A stretch of DNA of 64,000 nucleotides from Leptospira licerasiae serovar Varillal str. VAR 010 (GTDB lineage Bacteria > Spirochaetota > Leptospiria > Leptospirales > Leptospiraceae). Below the pieces are notes generated by a model, which ran no database searches, was not told the origin of the DNA, and was given only the letters and a program-made list of their open reading frames with translations. Below are positions 16,483 to 25,379 of the stretch, piece by piece. Numbering within the stretch: position 1 is the stretch's first letter; every line of letters begins with the position of its first letter. Where the stretch lies: positions 62,001 to 126,000 of the forward strand of contig NZ_AHOO02000008.1 of NCBI RefSeq assembly GCF_000244755.1, given 5' to 3'. The translations under genes were made by a program, and so were the position numbers.

Positions 16483-17781
16483 CTATTTCAAATTACGGAA
16501 CACAACGCAACGATTAGAATTCGTGCCTTTTTCGTTATTCGAAACATTCCAGCAATTGGCAAGTTTTGTGAACTTCTGGTCGTTGATGTATGTATTTTCC
16601 CAAACAAGACCTGTGGACTCCGCACATTTGATTACATATTCGTCTAAGTTGAAGACAGTCTTACCTTTTCGGACTTCTCCCACTTCCATAACCACTGTTC
16701 CGCCCGGTTTCACTACTCTGGAAAGTTCATCCAAAGTTCCTTGGATGAATTCGCACCAACCTGCCAAAGTCGCAAATATACTTGGCTTCTGATCCTTCTC
16801 CAATTCGATATCTAAGAACCAATATCTAAGCCAATTGTCCTCTTCGTAGTTGACCTTGTCCAAAAAAGGAGGGCTGGTCACTACAAGATCCACTGAATTC
16901 TCTTCCAAGCCGAAAAGATCCAAGGAAGAATGATTGGTGTATTCGTTTCTTGAAGAAAACTCATGATAAAAAGGTGTAAGAGATTCTTTCAAATCCCTTC
17001 TCATTTTCTGCAGAATCCTAGGTTTGATCTCCCTATAATCAGGAACGACTCCCTTTTTCTCATTATTCCTTTTTTGGGCCATAGGAGGAATAGAGATCTG
17101 AGGAAAACTATAAACGGAAAAAAAACCGTTACTATGGCCGTGAAGTCTGGATAATGCGGTTAGGCCCAAATATCTAATCTCAGGAGAATCCGAATCGGCT
17201 AAGATCTTTTTCAGGTTTTTGATCTCTTTTAAAGTATCTTTATGATAAAAATGTAAAAGACCCTCATCTTCTTTTTCTTCCTTAACCTTCGTATTCAGGT
17301 TAAGAGAATCAAGAGTTCTCTCCAGTCTTTCTAGAGAAGGAACAGTCTGTCTGGACTTCGCCAAGAACAAGGACATAGGACTGATATCGTTATGGATGGC
17401 AGCATAACCTTCTAAATTCGCCTGGACTGCCGTAGTCCCTCTTCCACCGAAAGGATCGAATACGATCCCTTTACGATTCTCCAAATATTTTCCAATAAAG
17501 AAGGCAGGCAATTCAGGCTTGAACGAGGCTCTGTAACTGACCACATAATGGATTGGATGAGACTGTCTTTGTTTTGAGGTCCAAAATTCCCCGGTGAGTA
17601 TCTTTCTTTCTTTTTTACGAACAGTGCTGTTCATCCGCTCCGCCTTTTCTTTTTTCTTATTTTCGGAAGAAGGCGCGATTTTCAGTTTTGCTTTTTGAGA
17701 TCTTGTCGGGACATAAGAAACGAATGGCGGAAGTGAGGACAGAAATACTTGTCTCCCTACCGAATCCAAAAATCTTAGCAT
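16483..17781 (-). CDS. DNA methyltransferase (adenine-N6/cytosine-N4 class)
   Basis: 432-aa amino-group DNA methyltransferase. SAM motif I is [15 protein letters not shown] (about 104-118) and the catalytic motif IV is [16 protein letters not shown] (about 300-315), with a long segment between them that may hold target recognition; motif I before IV with this spacing resembles the alpha order. [15 protein letters not shown] follows. TSPPF is of the (S/T/D/N)PP(Y/F) type and does not decide between adenine and cytosine. The first 50 residues are basic and low-complexity; a start at 17634 (MNSTVRKK) after a GGCGGAG site is a good alternative. No restriction enzyme gene is adjacent, so it is probably an orphan methylase that marks DNA for regulation or phage defence. 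Confidence 0.8.
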   Translation of the reverse strand: MLRFLDSVGRQVFLSSLPPFVSYVPTRSQKAKLKIAPSSENKKKEKAERMNSTVRKKERKILTGEFWTSKQRQSHPIHYVVSYRASFKPELPAFFIGKYLENRKGIVFDPFGGRGTTAVQANLEGYAAIHNDISPMSLFLAKSRQTVPSLERLERTLDSLNLNTKVKEEKEDEGLLHFYHKDTLKEIKNLKKILADSDSPEIRYLGLTALSRLHGHSNGFFSVYSFPQISIPPMAQKRNNEKKGVVPDYREIKPRILQKMRRDLKESLTPFYHEFSSRNEYTNHSSLDLFGLEENSVDLVVTSPPFLDKVNYEEDNWLRYWFLDIELEKDQKPSIFATLAGWCEFIQGTLDELSRVVKPGGTVVMEVGEVRKGKTVFNLDEYVIKCAESTGLVWENTYINDQKFTKLANCWNVSNNEKGTNSNRCVVFRNLK

Positions 17782-17827
17782 TCAGATCCGGATTTTCCGG
17801 GAAGCTCAAGTTCAGATCGATAAGAGA

Positions 17828-18334
17828 ATGAAAACCGTATCCTCTCAGCTTTACGAAGAATTTATAAAAGAGAAAAAGACGAATCGAAGATTCGAACTCG
17901 CCGGATTATACATAGGATACGGAGCTTATGTGGTAAGCCTTGGGATCGTATTCGGACTAAAGAGAGAAAATCCACTCTTCTCTGCAATGTTCTTCTTAGG
18001 ATTATTCACAAGAGCTTCTAGCCTGATGATCGGAAGGGTATTCTTGGTCCCGAAAGTTTTTCTACAACTTCTCTCCTCCGACAATTCCGAAAAGGAAGAA
18101 GCTTGGGAGACTATCCAAGCTCATAAAGACGAGATGATAGGAAGACTCGCAGGAAATATTTTCGGTTGGAATGATTCGAGCGAGTTATTCTCCATGAACC
18201 GGGAAGAAATGATCGAATTCGTGAAAAAATATACCGTTACTGATTGGAGAAAGATCGGAAAAATTTTCATGATGTTTTACGTTCCACTTTTTCTATTCGT
18301 TACTTATCTCACAATTTACGCCTGGTTCCAATGA
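17828..18334 (+). CDS. Small membrane protein of unknown function
   Basis: 168 aa, not recognised. Hydrophobic segments are at about 24-45 (AGLYIGYGAYVVSLGIVFGL), 50-75 (FSAMFFLGLFTRASSLMIGR) and 145-167 (FMMFYVPLFLFVTYLTIYAW), with a charged cytosolic-looking stretch between. The start ATG at 17828 is 46 bases from the divergent methyltransferase start. It ends in an ATGA overlap with the next gene, so the two are co-translated; the product may be a membrane partner of that lipoprotein. Confidence 0.65.
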   Translation: MKTVSSQLYEEFIKEKKTNRRFELAGLYIGYGAYVVSLGIVFGLKRENPLFSAMFFLGLFTRASSLMIGRVFLVPKVFLQLLSSDNSEKEEAWETIQAHKDEMIGRLAGNIFGWNDSSELFSMNREEMIEFVKKYTVTDWRKIGKIFMMFYVPLFLFVTYLTIYAWFQ

Positions 18335-19191
18335 ACCCAATCTTCCGTTTTTCTTTTGCGGTCCTTCTTCTTTCCTGTTCCACAAAAACAGGAACAGACT
18401 CGCCGATCATACAAAAAGAAGAACTAAATCTTTCCGACAAAAAGGTCTGCCTATTCCTAGCCGAAATGGAAGAAGGTACACTTTTAAAAGTCGGAGAAGA
18501 TAACTGCAAAAAAAACTCCCCTTCTATGTATGTATTCCAACCGGTTCTAGCTCTGGCGGCATTGGAATTAGGAACATTAAAAGATCCTCATGGATATTTC
18601 CCTTGGGATAAAACTAAATTCCCTTACATTCGATGGCAGAAGGAACAGAACTTAAAGACTTCTCTGGAAAATTCCACAGTTTGGTATTTCCAAAAGATCT
18701 GGACGGATACAGGCACTACTAAGCTCAAACCTTGGCTGTCTTCCGTAGGACTTCCCACATCGGTCCCCTTCGAACCTTCCAGATCCTTTTGGATGGATGG
18801 AGGATATTCTTGGACCGCCGAAGAATTCTACTTATTCTTATGGAAATTATTCAACGGAGAGTTAGGTGTTAGAAAGAAAAACCTAAACTCAGTATTAGAA
18901 GGTCTGGAAAAAAATCCGGGAGAGATCAAAAACCCTACGGGCACCCATAAATTAGACGGGAACTTCGGGAACTACTCAGGTTTCTATTCCGATTCGGCAA
19001 CAGGATATGCCCAAGGAAGATCGGTCTCTTGGTACTGGTTCTTTTGGAAGGGACCGAAAAGATCTTATCTATTCTTATCCAAAATAGAAAGTGAATCCGA
19101 AACTTTATCTCCCTTAGAGGCTGCAAAGTTTGGCATGGAATATTTAAGAGAAAAAGGGTTTTGGGAAAAATATTTCTCTTCCGCCAACTAA
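18331..19191 (+). CDS. Class-D beta-lactamase-like lipoprotein without catalytic Ser and Lys
   Basis: 286 aa with a lipoprotein signal peptide (VLLLSC, lipid-modified C16). The rest follows the OXA/class-D penicillin-recognising fold: NSPSMYVFQPVLALAALELG matches the region of the STFK box, then KDPHGYFPWD, NLKTSLENSTVWYFQKI (SxV box S115-T-V117 kept) and FWMDGGYSWTAEEF. At the active site S-T-F-K is replaced by Y67-V-F-Q70, so both the nucleophile and the carboxylated lysine are missing; the KTG box appears as PTGT (202-205). It should not hydrolyse beta-lactams and may bind a wall or peptide ligand instead. The start at 18331 is set by the ATGA overlap with the upstream gene and the signal peptide; an upstream in-frame ATG (18244) would bury the signal. 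Confidence 0.75.
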   Translation: MNPIFRFSFAVLLLSCSTKTGTDSPIIQKEELNLSDKKVCLFLAEMEEGTLLKVGEDNCKKNSPSMYVFQPVLALAALELGTLKDPHGYFPWDKTKFPYIRWQKEQNLKTSLENSTVWYFQKIWTDTGTTKLKPWLSSVGLPTSVPFEPSRSFWMDGGYSWTAEEFYLFLWKLFNGELGVRKKNLNSVLEGLEKNPGEIKNPTGTHKLDGNFGNYSGFYSDSATGYAQGRSVSWYWFFWKGPKRSYLFLSKIESESETLSPLEAAKFGMEYLREKGFWEKYFSSAN

Positions 19192-19227
19192 GTATTATTC
19201 TTTTCTCATTCTTTCCGTTTTTATAGT

Positions 19228-21426
19228 ATGGAGGAACTCCAACATTTCGAGGGTTTCTTTCTAAGAATGAAACGAAACGCGATTTTCTATATAACACTAT
19301 TAGTATTTTCTTTCGGAGCCTTCCTCTTCGTAGCGAAACAAGGCAAGTCATTAGAAATAGGTAAAGTTGCCATCGTCGAAACAAGTTCTTCCACTTCGGT
19401 CGAATCAACAGAAGATACGATAGAAATTTGGAAAAGAGCAGGTGCAAAACTATGGAAGGGTTTTCATGAGCCCCTTCCTCTCCTATTATTACAAATCGGA
19501 ATCGTTATAGCCGCTACTCGAGTAATGGGTAAACTCGCAGTTCTAGTGAGGCAACCGTTCGTAGTTGGAGAGATCCTCGCAGGTATATTATTAGGTCCGT
19601 CCTTATTCGGATTATTATTCCCGGAACAGTATCAATTCTTATTCCCCAAAGTTTCCTTAAGCTCACTGCAACTATTAAGCCAGATCGGTCTGGTATTCTT
19701 TATGTTCGTGGTCGGAATGGAGTTGGATATAAAGATACTTAGGAACCAGGCAGACTCGGCGATACTTATCTCTCATGCAAGTATACTTCTTCCGTTTTTA
19801 CTTGGTGCGATCTTAGCTCTCTCTATTTATAAAACGTTAGCTCCTCCTGAGGTAACTTTTCTATCCTTCTCCCTATTTATGGGGATAGGAATGAGCATCA
19901 CCGCCTTTCCTGTACTTGCCAGGATCGTTCAGGAAAGAGGACTTACTAAAACAAAATTAGGCGGTCTCGCTCTCACCTGTGCAGCTTCCGATGATTTGAC
20001 TGCTTGGTGTTTACTTGCGGTGGTGATCGCTCTTGTGCAAGCTGGCGGGATTTTAGCGGCGCTATTTACCATAATCCTCGCAATCATTTATGTTTTTGTA
20101 ATGTGGAAGGTCGTACAACCTGCAATGCATAGAGCGGGCGGAATTTTCACAAACAGAGAAGCATTCACCAAAGTTGCAGTAGCAATGTTCTTACTCTTCC
20201 CGATCGCTTCTGCCTGGATTACCGAATCCATAGGAATCCATGCGTTATTTGGAGCGTTTCTAGCCGGGGTTGTTATGCCGGACAAACCCAAACTTAGGAC
20301 ACTTTTAGCGGAAAAGGTGGAAGACCTAAGCACTGCCATCTTTCTTCCATTATTCTTCGCGTTAACCGGAATTCGGACCCAGATCGGCCTATTGAACCAA
20401 GGCAATTTGTGGTGGGATTTCACAATGGTGCTTACGGTCGCGATAGTAGGAAAATTCGCAGGAAGTGCAATCGCCGCAAAAGCTTCCGGAAACAACTGGA
20501 AAGATTCCTTATCCTTAGGTGCGCTCATGAACACCAGAGGACTCATGGAATTGATCGTCCTAAATATCGGTTATGATATCGGAGTATTATCCTCTCAGAT
20601 CTTCTCAATGATGGTGCTTATGGCATTGGTCACTACCTATATGACCGGCCCAAGTTTGAATTTGATAGAGAGAATTTTCTCGGTAGTCAAAGACAAGAGA
20701 GAAGAAGGTATACTGCTCGCATTCGCATTACATTCCAGAGGAGTGGATCTATTAAGACTTGCATCCGGATTATTCCAAAACGGGAATAAAACAAAAGAAG
20801 TAACTGCGCTTCACCTCACTCCTGATTCCTGGATCTCCGGTAAAACCGCTCAAAAATATGAGAAAAAAAGTTTTGAACCGTTATTCAGACTCTCCAAAGA
20901 ACTCGGGATCAAACTTAACACTCTTTATAAACCTTCCGACAATGTCACAAGAGACATTCTAAAAACAATTCAATCAGGAAATTATAATATATTTCTAACA
21001 GGAGGGGCAAAATCCCTCTTTAGCGACGATGTTTTAGGGGGAAAGATCAGGACACTTCTTTCCGAGTCCGAAACGAATGCGGGAATATTGGTCGCGGAAA
21101 AATTAAAAAATTTAGATCGTTTTATCTTAGCAGTTTATTCCGAAAAGGACGTAAAACTATTAGGATTTTCTTTAGCAATGGCTAAAAACATTGGAGCCAA
21201 ACTTTCGATTTGGGACCCTAATGGACGGGTTCCACAATTCTCCCAAAGAGAAAGAAATCTTCTCAAAAAAGAAAAGATCACTATCCTGAAAGGGGAAGAT
21301 CCTCAAGTCCTTTCCGAGGCAGACCTAGTGATCTGCGATCTGGAAACCTGGGAAGAAGAAACAGAATTTAGGAATTGGGAACTAGCGGACGGCTCGGGTT
21401 TATTCTTGGTACGATATAAAGGATAA
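19228..21426 (+). CDS. CPA2-family cation:proton antiporter (KefB/NhaS3-like)
   Basis: 732-aa inner-membrane antiporter exchanging K+ or Na+ for protons. It has an N-terminal hydrophobic segment, a linker, then about 12 membrane segments (roughly 80-490) with the family block PFVVGEILAGILLGPSLFG, the VVGMELDIK segment, the ion-site acidic pair in CAASDDLTAWC (about 251-261), and LGALMNTRGLMELIVLNIGY. The C-terminal 230 residues form a soluble domain like two universal-stress-type halves (LAFALHSRGVDLLRLASG), probably regulatory. An ATG at 19267 is an alternative start; no strong ribosome site marks either. It converges with kdpE with a 13-base gap, so K+ efflux and uptake genes lie side by side. 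Confidence 0.87.
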   Translation: MEELQHFEGFFLRMKRNAIFYITLLVFSFGAFLFVAKQGKSLEIGKVAIVETSSSTSVESTEDTIEIWKRAGAKLWKGFHEPLPLLLLQIGIVIAATRVMGKLAVLVRQPFVVGEILAGILLGPSLFGLLFPEQYQFLFPKVSLSSLQLLSQIGLVFFMFVVGMELDIKILRNQADSAILISHASILLPFLLGAILALSIYKTLAPPEVTFLSFSLFMGIGMSITAFPVLARIVQERGLTKTKLGGLALTCAASDDLTAWCLLAVVIALVQAGGILAALFTIILAIIYVFVMWKVVQPAMHRAGGIFTNREAFTKVAVAMFLLFPIASAWITESIGIHALFGAFLAGVVMPDKPKLRTLLAEKVEDLSTAIFLPLFFALTGIRTQIGLLNQGNLWWDFTMVLTVAIVGKFAGSAIAAKASGNNWKDSLSLGALMNTRGLMELIVLNIGYDIGVLSSQIFSMMVLMALVTTYMTGPSLNLIERIFSVVKDKREEGILLAFALHSRGVDLLRLASGLFQNGNKTKEVTALHLTPDSWISGKTAQKYEKKSFEPLFRLSKELGIKLNTLYKPSDNVTRDILKTIQSGNYNIFLTGGAKSLFSDDVLGGKIRTLLSESETNAGILVAEKLKNLDRFILAVYSEKDVKLLGFSLAMAKNIGAKLSIWDPNGRVPQFSQRERNLLKKEKITILKGEDPQVLSEADLVICDLETWEEETEFRNWELADGSGLFLVRYKG

Positions 21427-21439
21427 TATTATAATATTA
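21424..21439. terminator. A/T palindrome between convergent antiporter and kdpE
   Basis: TAATATTATAATATTA is a perfect 16-bp palindrome spanning the whole gap between the two stop codons. It is too weak for an ordinary terminator but is the only structure present. Confidence 0.3.
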
Positions 21440-22135
21440 TTAACTATCCGTTTTTAGAAAGTAACCTACTCCTGGCTCCGTGATCAGGATCTCAGGATTG
21501 CCGGGATCTTTCTCTATTTTTTTGCGGATCTGGTTCACATACACTCTCAAATAGCCGGATTCCGCCATTTGGTTCGGCCCCCAAAGTTCTTTTAAGATCT
21601 GAGTTTGGGTAACTATCTTTCCGGGATAAGTGGCTAATAATTTCAAAAAAGAATACTCTGTAGGCGTTAGTCGGATCTCTTTTCCTTCCTTTAAAACTTT
21701 TCTGGTCCCAAAATCCAGCTCCAAAAGTCCGATCCTTACTTTAACATCCGTTTTTTCAGGAGAAGAATGTCTCAATAATACTCTAATCCTAGCAAGCAAC
21801 TCTCCGACGCCGAACGGTTTAGTGAGATAATCGTCCGCCCCGCTGTCCAACAAAAAGATCTTATCTTTTTCGGAATCCCTTACACTTAAAACCAATACTG
21901 GGATCTTAGAACCTGACTCTCTGATCTTTTTTAGGAACTCTTCTCCTCCCTTATCTGGTAAACCCAAATCCAAGATAATACTATCAGGACGGACCATATA
22001 AACTTTCGATAATGCATCATCGACAGAGATCGCCTCTTCTACCTTGTATCCTTCTTTTTCGAGAGCGACTCGGACCAATCGACGGATCTGGATCTCATCG
22101 TCTATGATCATAATGATTGGGCTAGACAATAGCAT
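21440..22135 (-). CDS. kdpE: Response regulator KdpE
   Basis: 231-aa OmpR/PhoB-type regulator. Receiver domain: acidic pocket in MIIDDE, phospho-acceptor Asp in SIILDLGLPDKGGEE, Lys in DDYLTKPFGVGEL. DNA-binding winged helix: RLTPTEYSFLKLLATYPGKI and YLRVYVNQIRKKIEKDPGNP. Paired with KdpD, whose 3' end overlaps its start by 14 bases. It should activate kdpFABC under low K+ or osmotic stress. Confidence 0.94.
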   Translation of the reverse strand: MLLSSPIIMIIDDEIQIRRLVRVALEKEGYKVEEAISVDDALSKVYMVRPDSIILDLGLPDKGGEEFLKKIRESGSKIPVLVLSVRDSEKDKIFLLDSGADDYLTKPFGVGELLARIRVLLRHSSPEKTDVKVRIGLLELDFGTRKVLKEGKEIRLTPTEYSFLKLLATYPGKIVTQTQILKELWGPNQMAESGYLRVYVNQIRKKIEKDPGNPEILITEPGVGYFLKTDS

Positions 22136-24797
22136 CCTCCAAAGGAGGGAAAGTAAGCACCGGAATTCTGATCAGGAATCTGGCCCCTCCTTCTTGTCGG
22201 TTCTCTGCCCAAATTTTTCCGCCTTGGGCTTCCACAAGACCTTTGCAGATAGAAAGTCCTAAACCAGTACCCTGCATAGAGCCGGAAACCTTAGTGAACT
22301 TCTCAAAAATCCTTTTCTCTTGTCCGTAAGGGATCCCAGGTCCGTTATCCTCTACCGTCAATAGAAGATGATCTTTCGGAACGCTTGCTCTTACAATAAC
22401 CGTGCTATCCTTTTCAGTGTGTAAAAATGCGTTTTGCAAAAGATGGATCAATACTTGGATCATCAATCGTCTGTCCATCCTTACTAAGGGCATACTTTCA
22501 TCGGTTTGGACAGTTAACGTATGTTCTCCTTTTTCATATTCCGCTATACGTATCGTTTCATTTACTAAATCGACAGGATCTTCCCATTGGAGGTCCAACA
22601 TCAATCTTCCGGATTCCAACCTGGACATATCCAAAAGATCTCCCACCAATCTATCCAATTTTTTATACGCAATACGGATCTCCGAAAATAAGCCAGACTT
22701 CTCCTTTTCGTTTTTTACGCATCCAGATTCCAATAGATCCAAGGAGGCACGGATCACAGTCAAAGGTGTCCTAAAATCATGACTAACTGAATTGAATAAC
22801 GCGGAATAAAATTTTTCAGATTCTTCCACCAACTTAGCGTTTGCACGAATTCCAAGTAGATGTATTCGTTCCAAGGCCAAAGCAATTTGGTTAAGCATAG
22901 AAAATAGAAGAGTCTCTTCCTCCAATTCCAAACTTTCTTTATATTCTCTGTCCAACCCGACTACCCCGAAACAGCCGCCCGGAGTAAGTAATGGAAGATA
23001 CAACCCTTTAGACATTGGAACAGTGTCCGTATCTTTTCCGGAAGGTTTTCTATTTTGGAAGGTCCAAGCAGCCAAAGCGGACTCTTTCATGTCCGGCTTA
23101 AAACCGCTCTTAGGATGAGGAGTGCGGGAAAGTAAAGAATCTTGGTCCGCAAGTAAGATCAGAACTGAAGATTGGAATGTGTCCCCGATCGTTTCCACTG
23201 CCACGGATGCGATTTCATCCAAACTATGAGTTTTAGATAATGCAACTGAAAGTCTGTAAAGACCGGAAAGAGCTTCTTCTCCCGCTTGTAATGCTTCTTC
23301 TCTATCTCTTAATCTTGTGGTCAAGGCTCCTAGTACTAGGGCTAATACAAAATAGGTCCCGAACATCATCCAATCTTCCACTTTCTCTATATAGAAAGTA
23401 AATTTGGGAGGAATGAATAGAAAATTCCAAAAGATCGCACTTAATGAAGCTGTGATCAAGACAGGACCACGTCCCGCGAACAAGGACACAAACATTATGA
23501 AAAACAAATATACAAGTCCTATAGACCAATAACCTGTAATAATATTTAATAAAAGATTAAAGGAAGTGACTCCAAGCAAGGCCAGAAAAGAAATAAAATA
23601 CTGAATAGGTTTGGATCTAGTTCCTTTCGTAAAAAAACCGAATCTAATCTTAGGTTTCTCTTTAGAAACTTCCGTAGGTGCCAAAAGGATCTGAAAATCC
23701 CCTGACTGCTCGCTCAGTTTATCTACAAAAGAGCCTCCTCTCAAAATCCTGGAAAATTTAGATTTGCCGCTTCTTCCTATAACTACATGGGTAGCTTTGC
23801 TACGATTGATCGCTCTTAAGATACCAAGAACAGGATCTCTGTCTGAAAAATTTAAAATCTCGGCTCCCAACTCTCTCGCAAGACCTAAGTTCTCTCTCAA
23901 GAGGCGCTTTTGATCGGGAGCCAAGATATTACCGTCATCTACATACACCGCTACCCAAGGACATTTTAATCCGAATGCAATTCGTTTCGCATAACGTATC
24001 AAATTGGCGGCTTGAGGAGAAGAAGATACTGCGACCAAAATTTTATCAGAAAGTTTAGAATCCTTAGTCGGCTCCAGTCTGGAAAGTTCCCGATCCACTA
24101 GTTTAGAAGTAAAATTTAAGGAAAGTTCCCTAAGAGCGGTCAGATTCGGGACTTTAAAAAAAGAATGTAATGCCTGCGGGACCTTATCCGAAGGATACAC
24201 TTTTCCTTCCTTTAAACGTTTGATCAGATCGTCCGGAACGAGATCGACTAATTCCACTTCGTCGGCTATTTCTAAAATAGAATCGGGTACTCTTTCAGAA
24301 ACGGGAGCTCCTGAAATTTCCTCCACGATACCCGCCCTACTTTCCAAATGTTGCACATTCAAAGTCGAATAAACATTTATGCCTTGGTCTAAAATTTCCA
24401 GAACGTCTTGGTATCTTTTAGGATGCCTGGAACCAGGAACATTGGTGTGCGCCAGCTCATCGACCAACACCAGATCCGGTTTTTTTTCCAGAATCGTATC
24501 TAGATCCATTTCTTCCAGATCTACGGATTTATATTTGAACCTTTTACGAGGTATGACGGGAAGTCCCTCTGCTTGTGCCTCGGTTTCCTTTCTATTATGA
24601 GTTTCTAAATAACCGATCCAAACATCGATCCCTTCCGACTTTGCTTTTTGGGCGTCTCGGAGCATTTCGAACGTTTTACCCACGCCTGCGGCCATCCCGA
24701 AGAAAATTTTCAATTTTCCTCTCGTATTAGTCTCTTCCCCTCCGATCCGAGAAAGTAATTCGTCAGGATCGGGTCTATTTTCTTCTGCAGGTCTCAC
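22122..24797 (-). CDS. kdpD: Sensor histidine kinase KdpD
   Basis: 891-aa membrane sensor. Domain order: N-terminal KdpD domain with a Walker-A-like GMAAGVGKTFEML (33-45) and LVLVDELAHTNVPGSRHPKR; a universal-stress-like domain (KILVAVSSSPQAANLIRYAK); four membrane segments (about 400-500, DUF4118); a GAF-like region; the dimerisation/phospho-acceptor helix with His in SVSHDFRTPLTVIRASL (about 670); and the ATPase domain (VEDNGPGIP, GTGLGLSICKGLVEAQGG). All catalytic motifs are intact. It probably senses K+ availability and phosphorylates KdpE. It begins 12 bases after kdpC. Confidence 0.95.
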   Translation of the reverse strand: MRPAEENRPDPDELLSRIGGEETNTRGKLKIFFGMAAGVGKTFEMLRDAQKAKSEGIDVWIGYLETHNRKETEAQAEGLPVIPRKRFKYKSVDLEEMDLDTILEKKPDLVLVDELAHTNVPGSRHPKRYQDVLEILDQGINVYSTLNVQHLESRAGIVEEISGAPVSERVPDSILEIADEVELVDLVPDDLIKRLKEGKVYPSDKVPQALHSFFKVPNLTALRELSLNFTSKLVDRELSRLEPTKDSKLSDKILVAVSSSPQAANLIRYAKRIAFGLKCPWVAVYVDDGNILAPDQKRLLRENLGLARELGAEILNFSDRDPVLGILRAINRSKATHVVIGRSGKSKFSRILRGGSFVDKLSEQSGDFQILLAPTEVSKEKPKIRFGFFTKGTRSKPIQYFISFLALLGVTSFNLLLNIITGYWSIGLVYLFFIMFVSLFAGRGPVLITASLSAIFWNFLFIPPKFTFYIEKVEDWMMFGTYFVLALVLGALTTRLRDREEALQAGEEALSGLYRLSVALSKTHSLDEIASVAVETIGDTFQSSVLILLADQDSLLSRTPHPKSGFKPDMKESALAAWTFQNRKPSGKDTDTVPMSKGLYLPLLTPGGCFGVVGLDREYKESLELEEETLLFSMLNQIALALERIHLLGIRANAKLVEESEKFYSALFNSVSHDFRTPLTVIRASLDLLESGCVKNEKEKSGLFSEIRIAYKKLDRLVGDLLDMSRLESGRLMLDLQWEDPVDLVNETIRIAEYEKGEHTLTVQTDESMPLVRMDRRLMIQVLIHLLQNAFLHTEKDSTVIVRASVPKDHLLLTVEDNGPGIPYGQEKRIFEKFTKVSGSMQGTGLGLSICKGLVEAQGGKIWAENRQEGGARFLIRIPVLTFPPLEDAIV

Positions 24798-24809
24798 TCA
24801 ATAAATACT

Positions 24810-25379
24810 TTATTTTTTTAGAATATTCTCTTCCGAGTAAACTGATCTCAATTTCAGATTCAATTTCAAAATATTGATCTTAGAAGGACCGAATAATCCC
24901 AATTCGGGAGATTCTACACTCTCTTCGACCAATCGAGTTAATTTTTCTTCCGAAATTCCTCTCGTTTTCGCGACTAACGGAACTTGATATTTCACAGCTT
25001 CTATACTTAAATGCGGATCTAATCCGCTTCCGGAAGAATACAAAAGTTCGGAAGGTACAGTATCGGATCCTCCTCTATTAACCCAGTATTTTCTTCTTTC
25101 CTCCGCCTTTTTAGTAAGCTGGATACTCGTAGGCCCTAGATTAGAAGCTCCGGAAGAAGAAGTGTCATATCCGATTGCTGAAGGTCTAGGATGAAAATAT
25201 TCCGGAGATTCGAAAGATTGAGCCAGTAACTCCGAACCGATCACTTTTCCGTCTAACTCAATTAAAGAACCTGAACTCTCTTTCGGAAAAACAAATTTAG
25301 CAAAACCGTATACAAGCGCCGGATAAAAGATACCGCATATAAAGGTCCAAAATCCGAATTGTAAAACTGCTCGTATCAT
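24810..25379 (-). CDS. kdpC: Potassium-transporting ATPase subunit KdpC
   Basis: 189 aa with one N-terminal membrane segment ([20 protein letters not shown]) and the periplasmic domain marked by [30 protein letters not shown] and [20 protein letters not shown]. KdpC stabilises the KdpA-KdpB complex. Overlaps kdpB by 4 bases. Confidence 0.95.
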   Translation of the reverse strand: MIRAVLQFGFWTFICGIFYPALVYGFAKFVFPKESSGSLIELDGKVIGSELLAQSFESPEYFHPRPSAIGYDTSSSGASNLGPTSIQLTKKAEERRKYWVNRGGSDTVPSELLYSSGSGLDPHLSIEAVKYQVPLVAKTRGISEEKLTRLVEESVESPELGLFGPSKINILKLNLKLRSVYSEENILKK

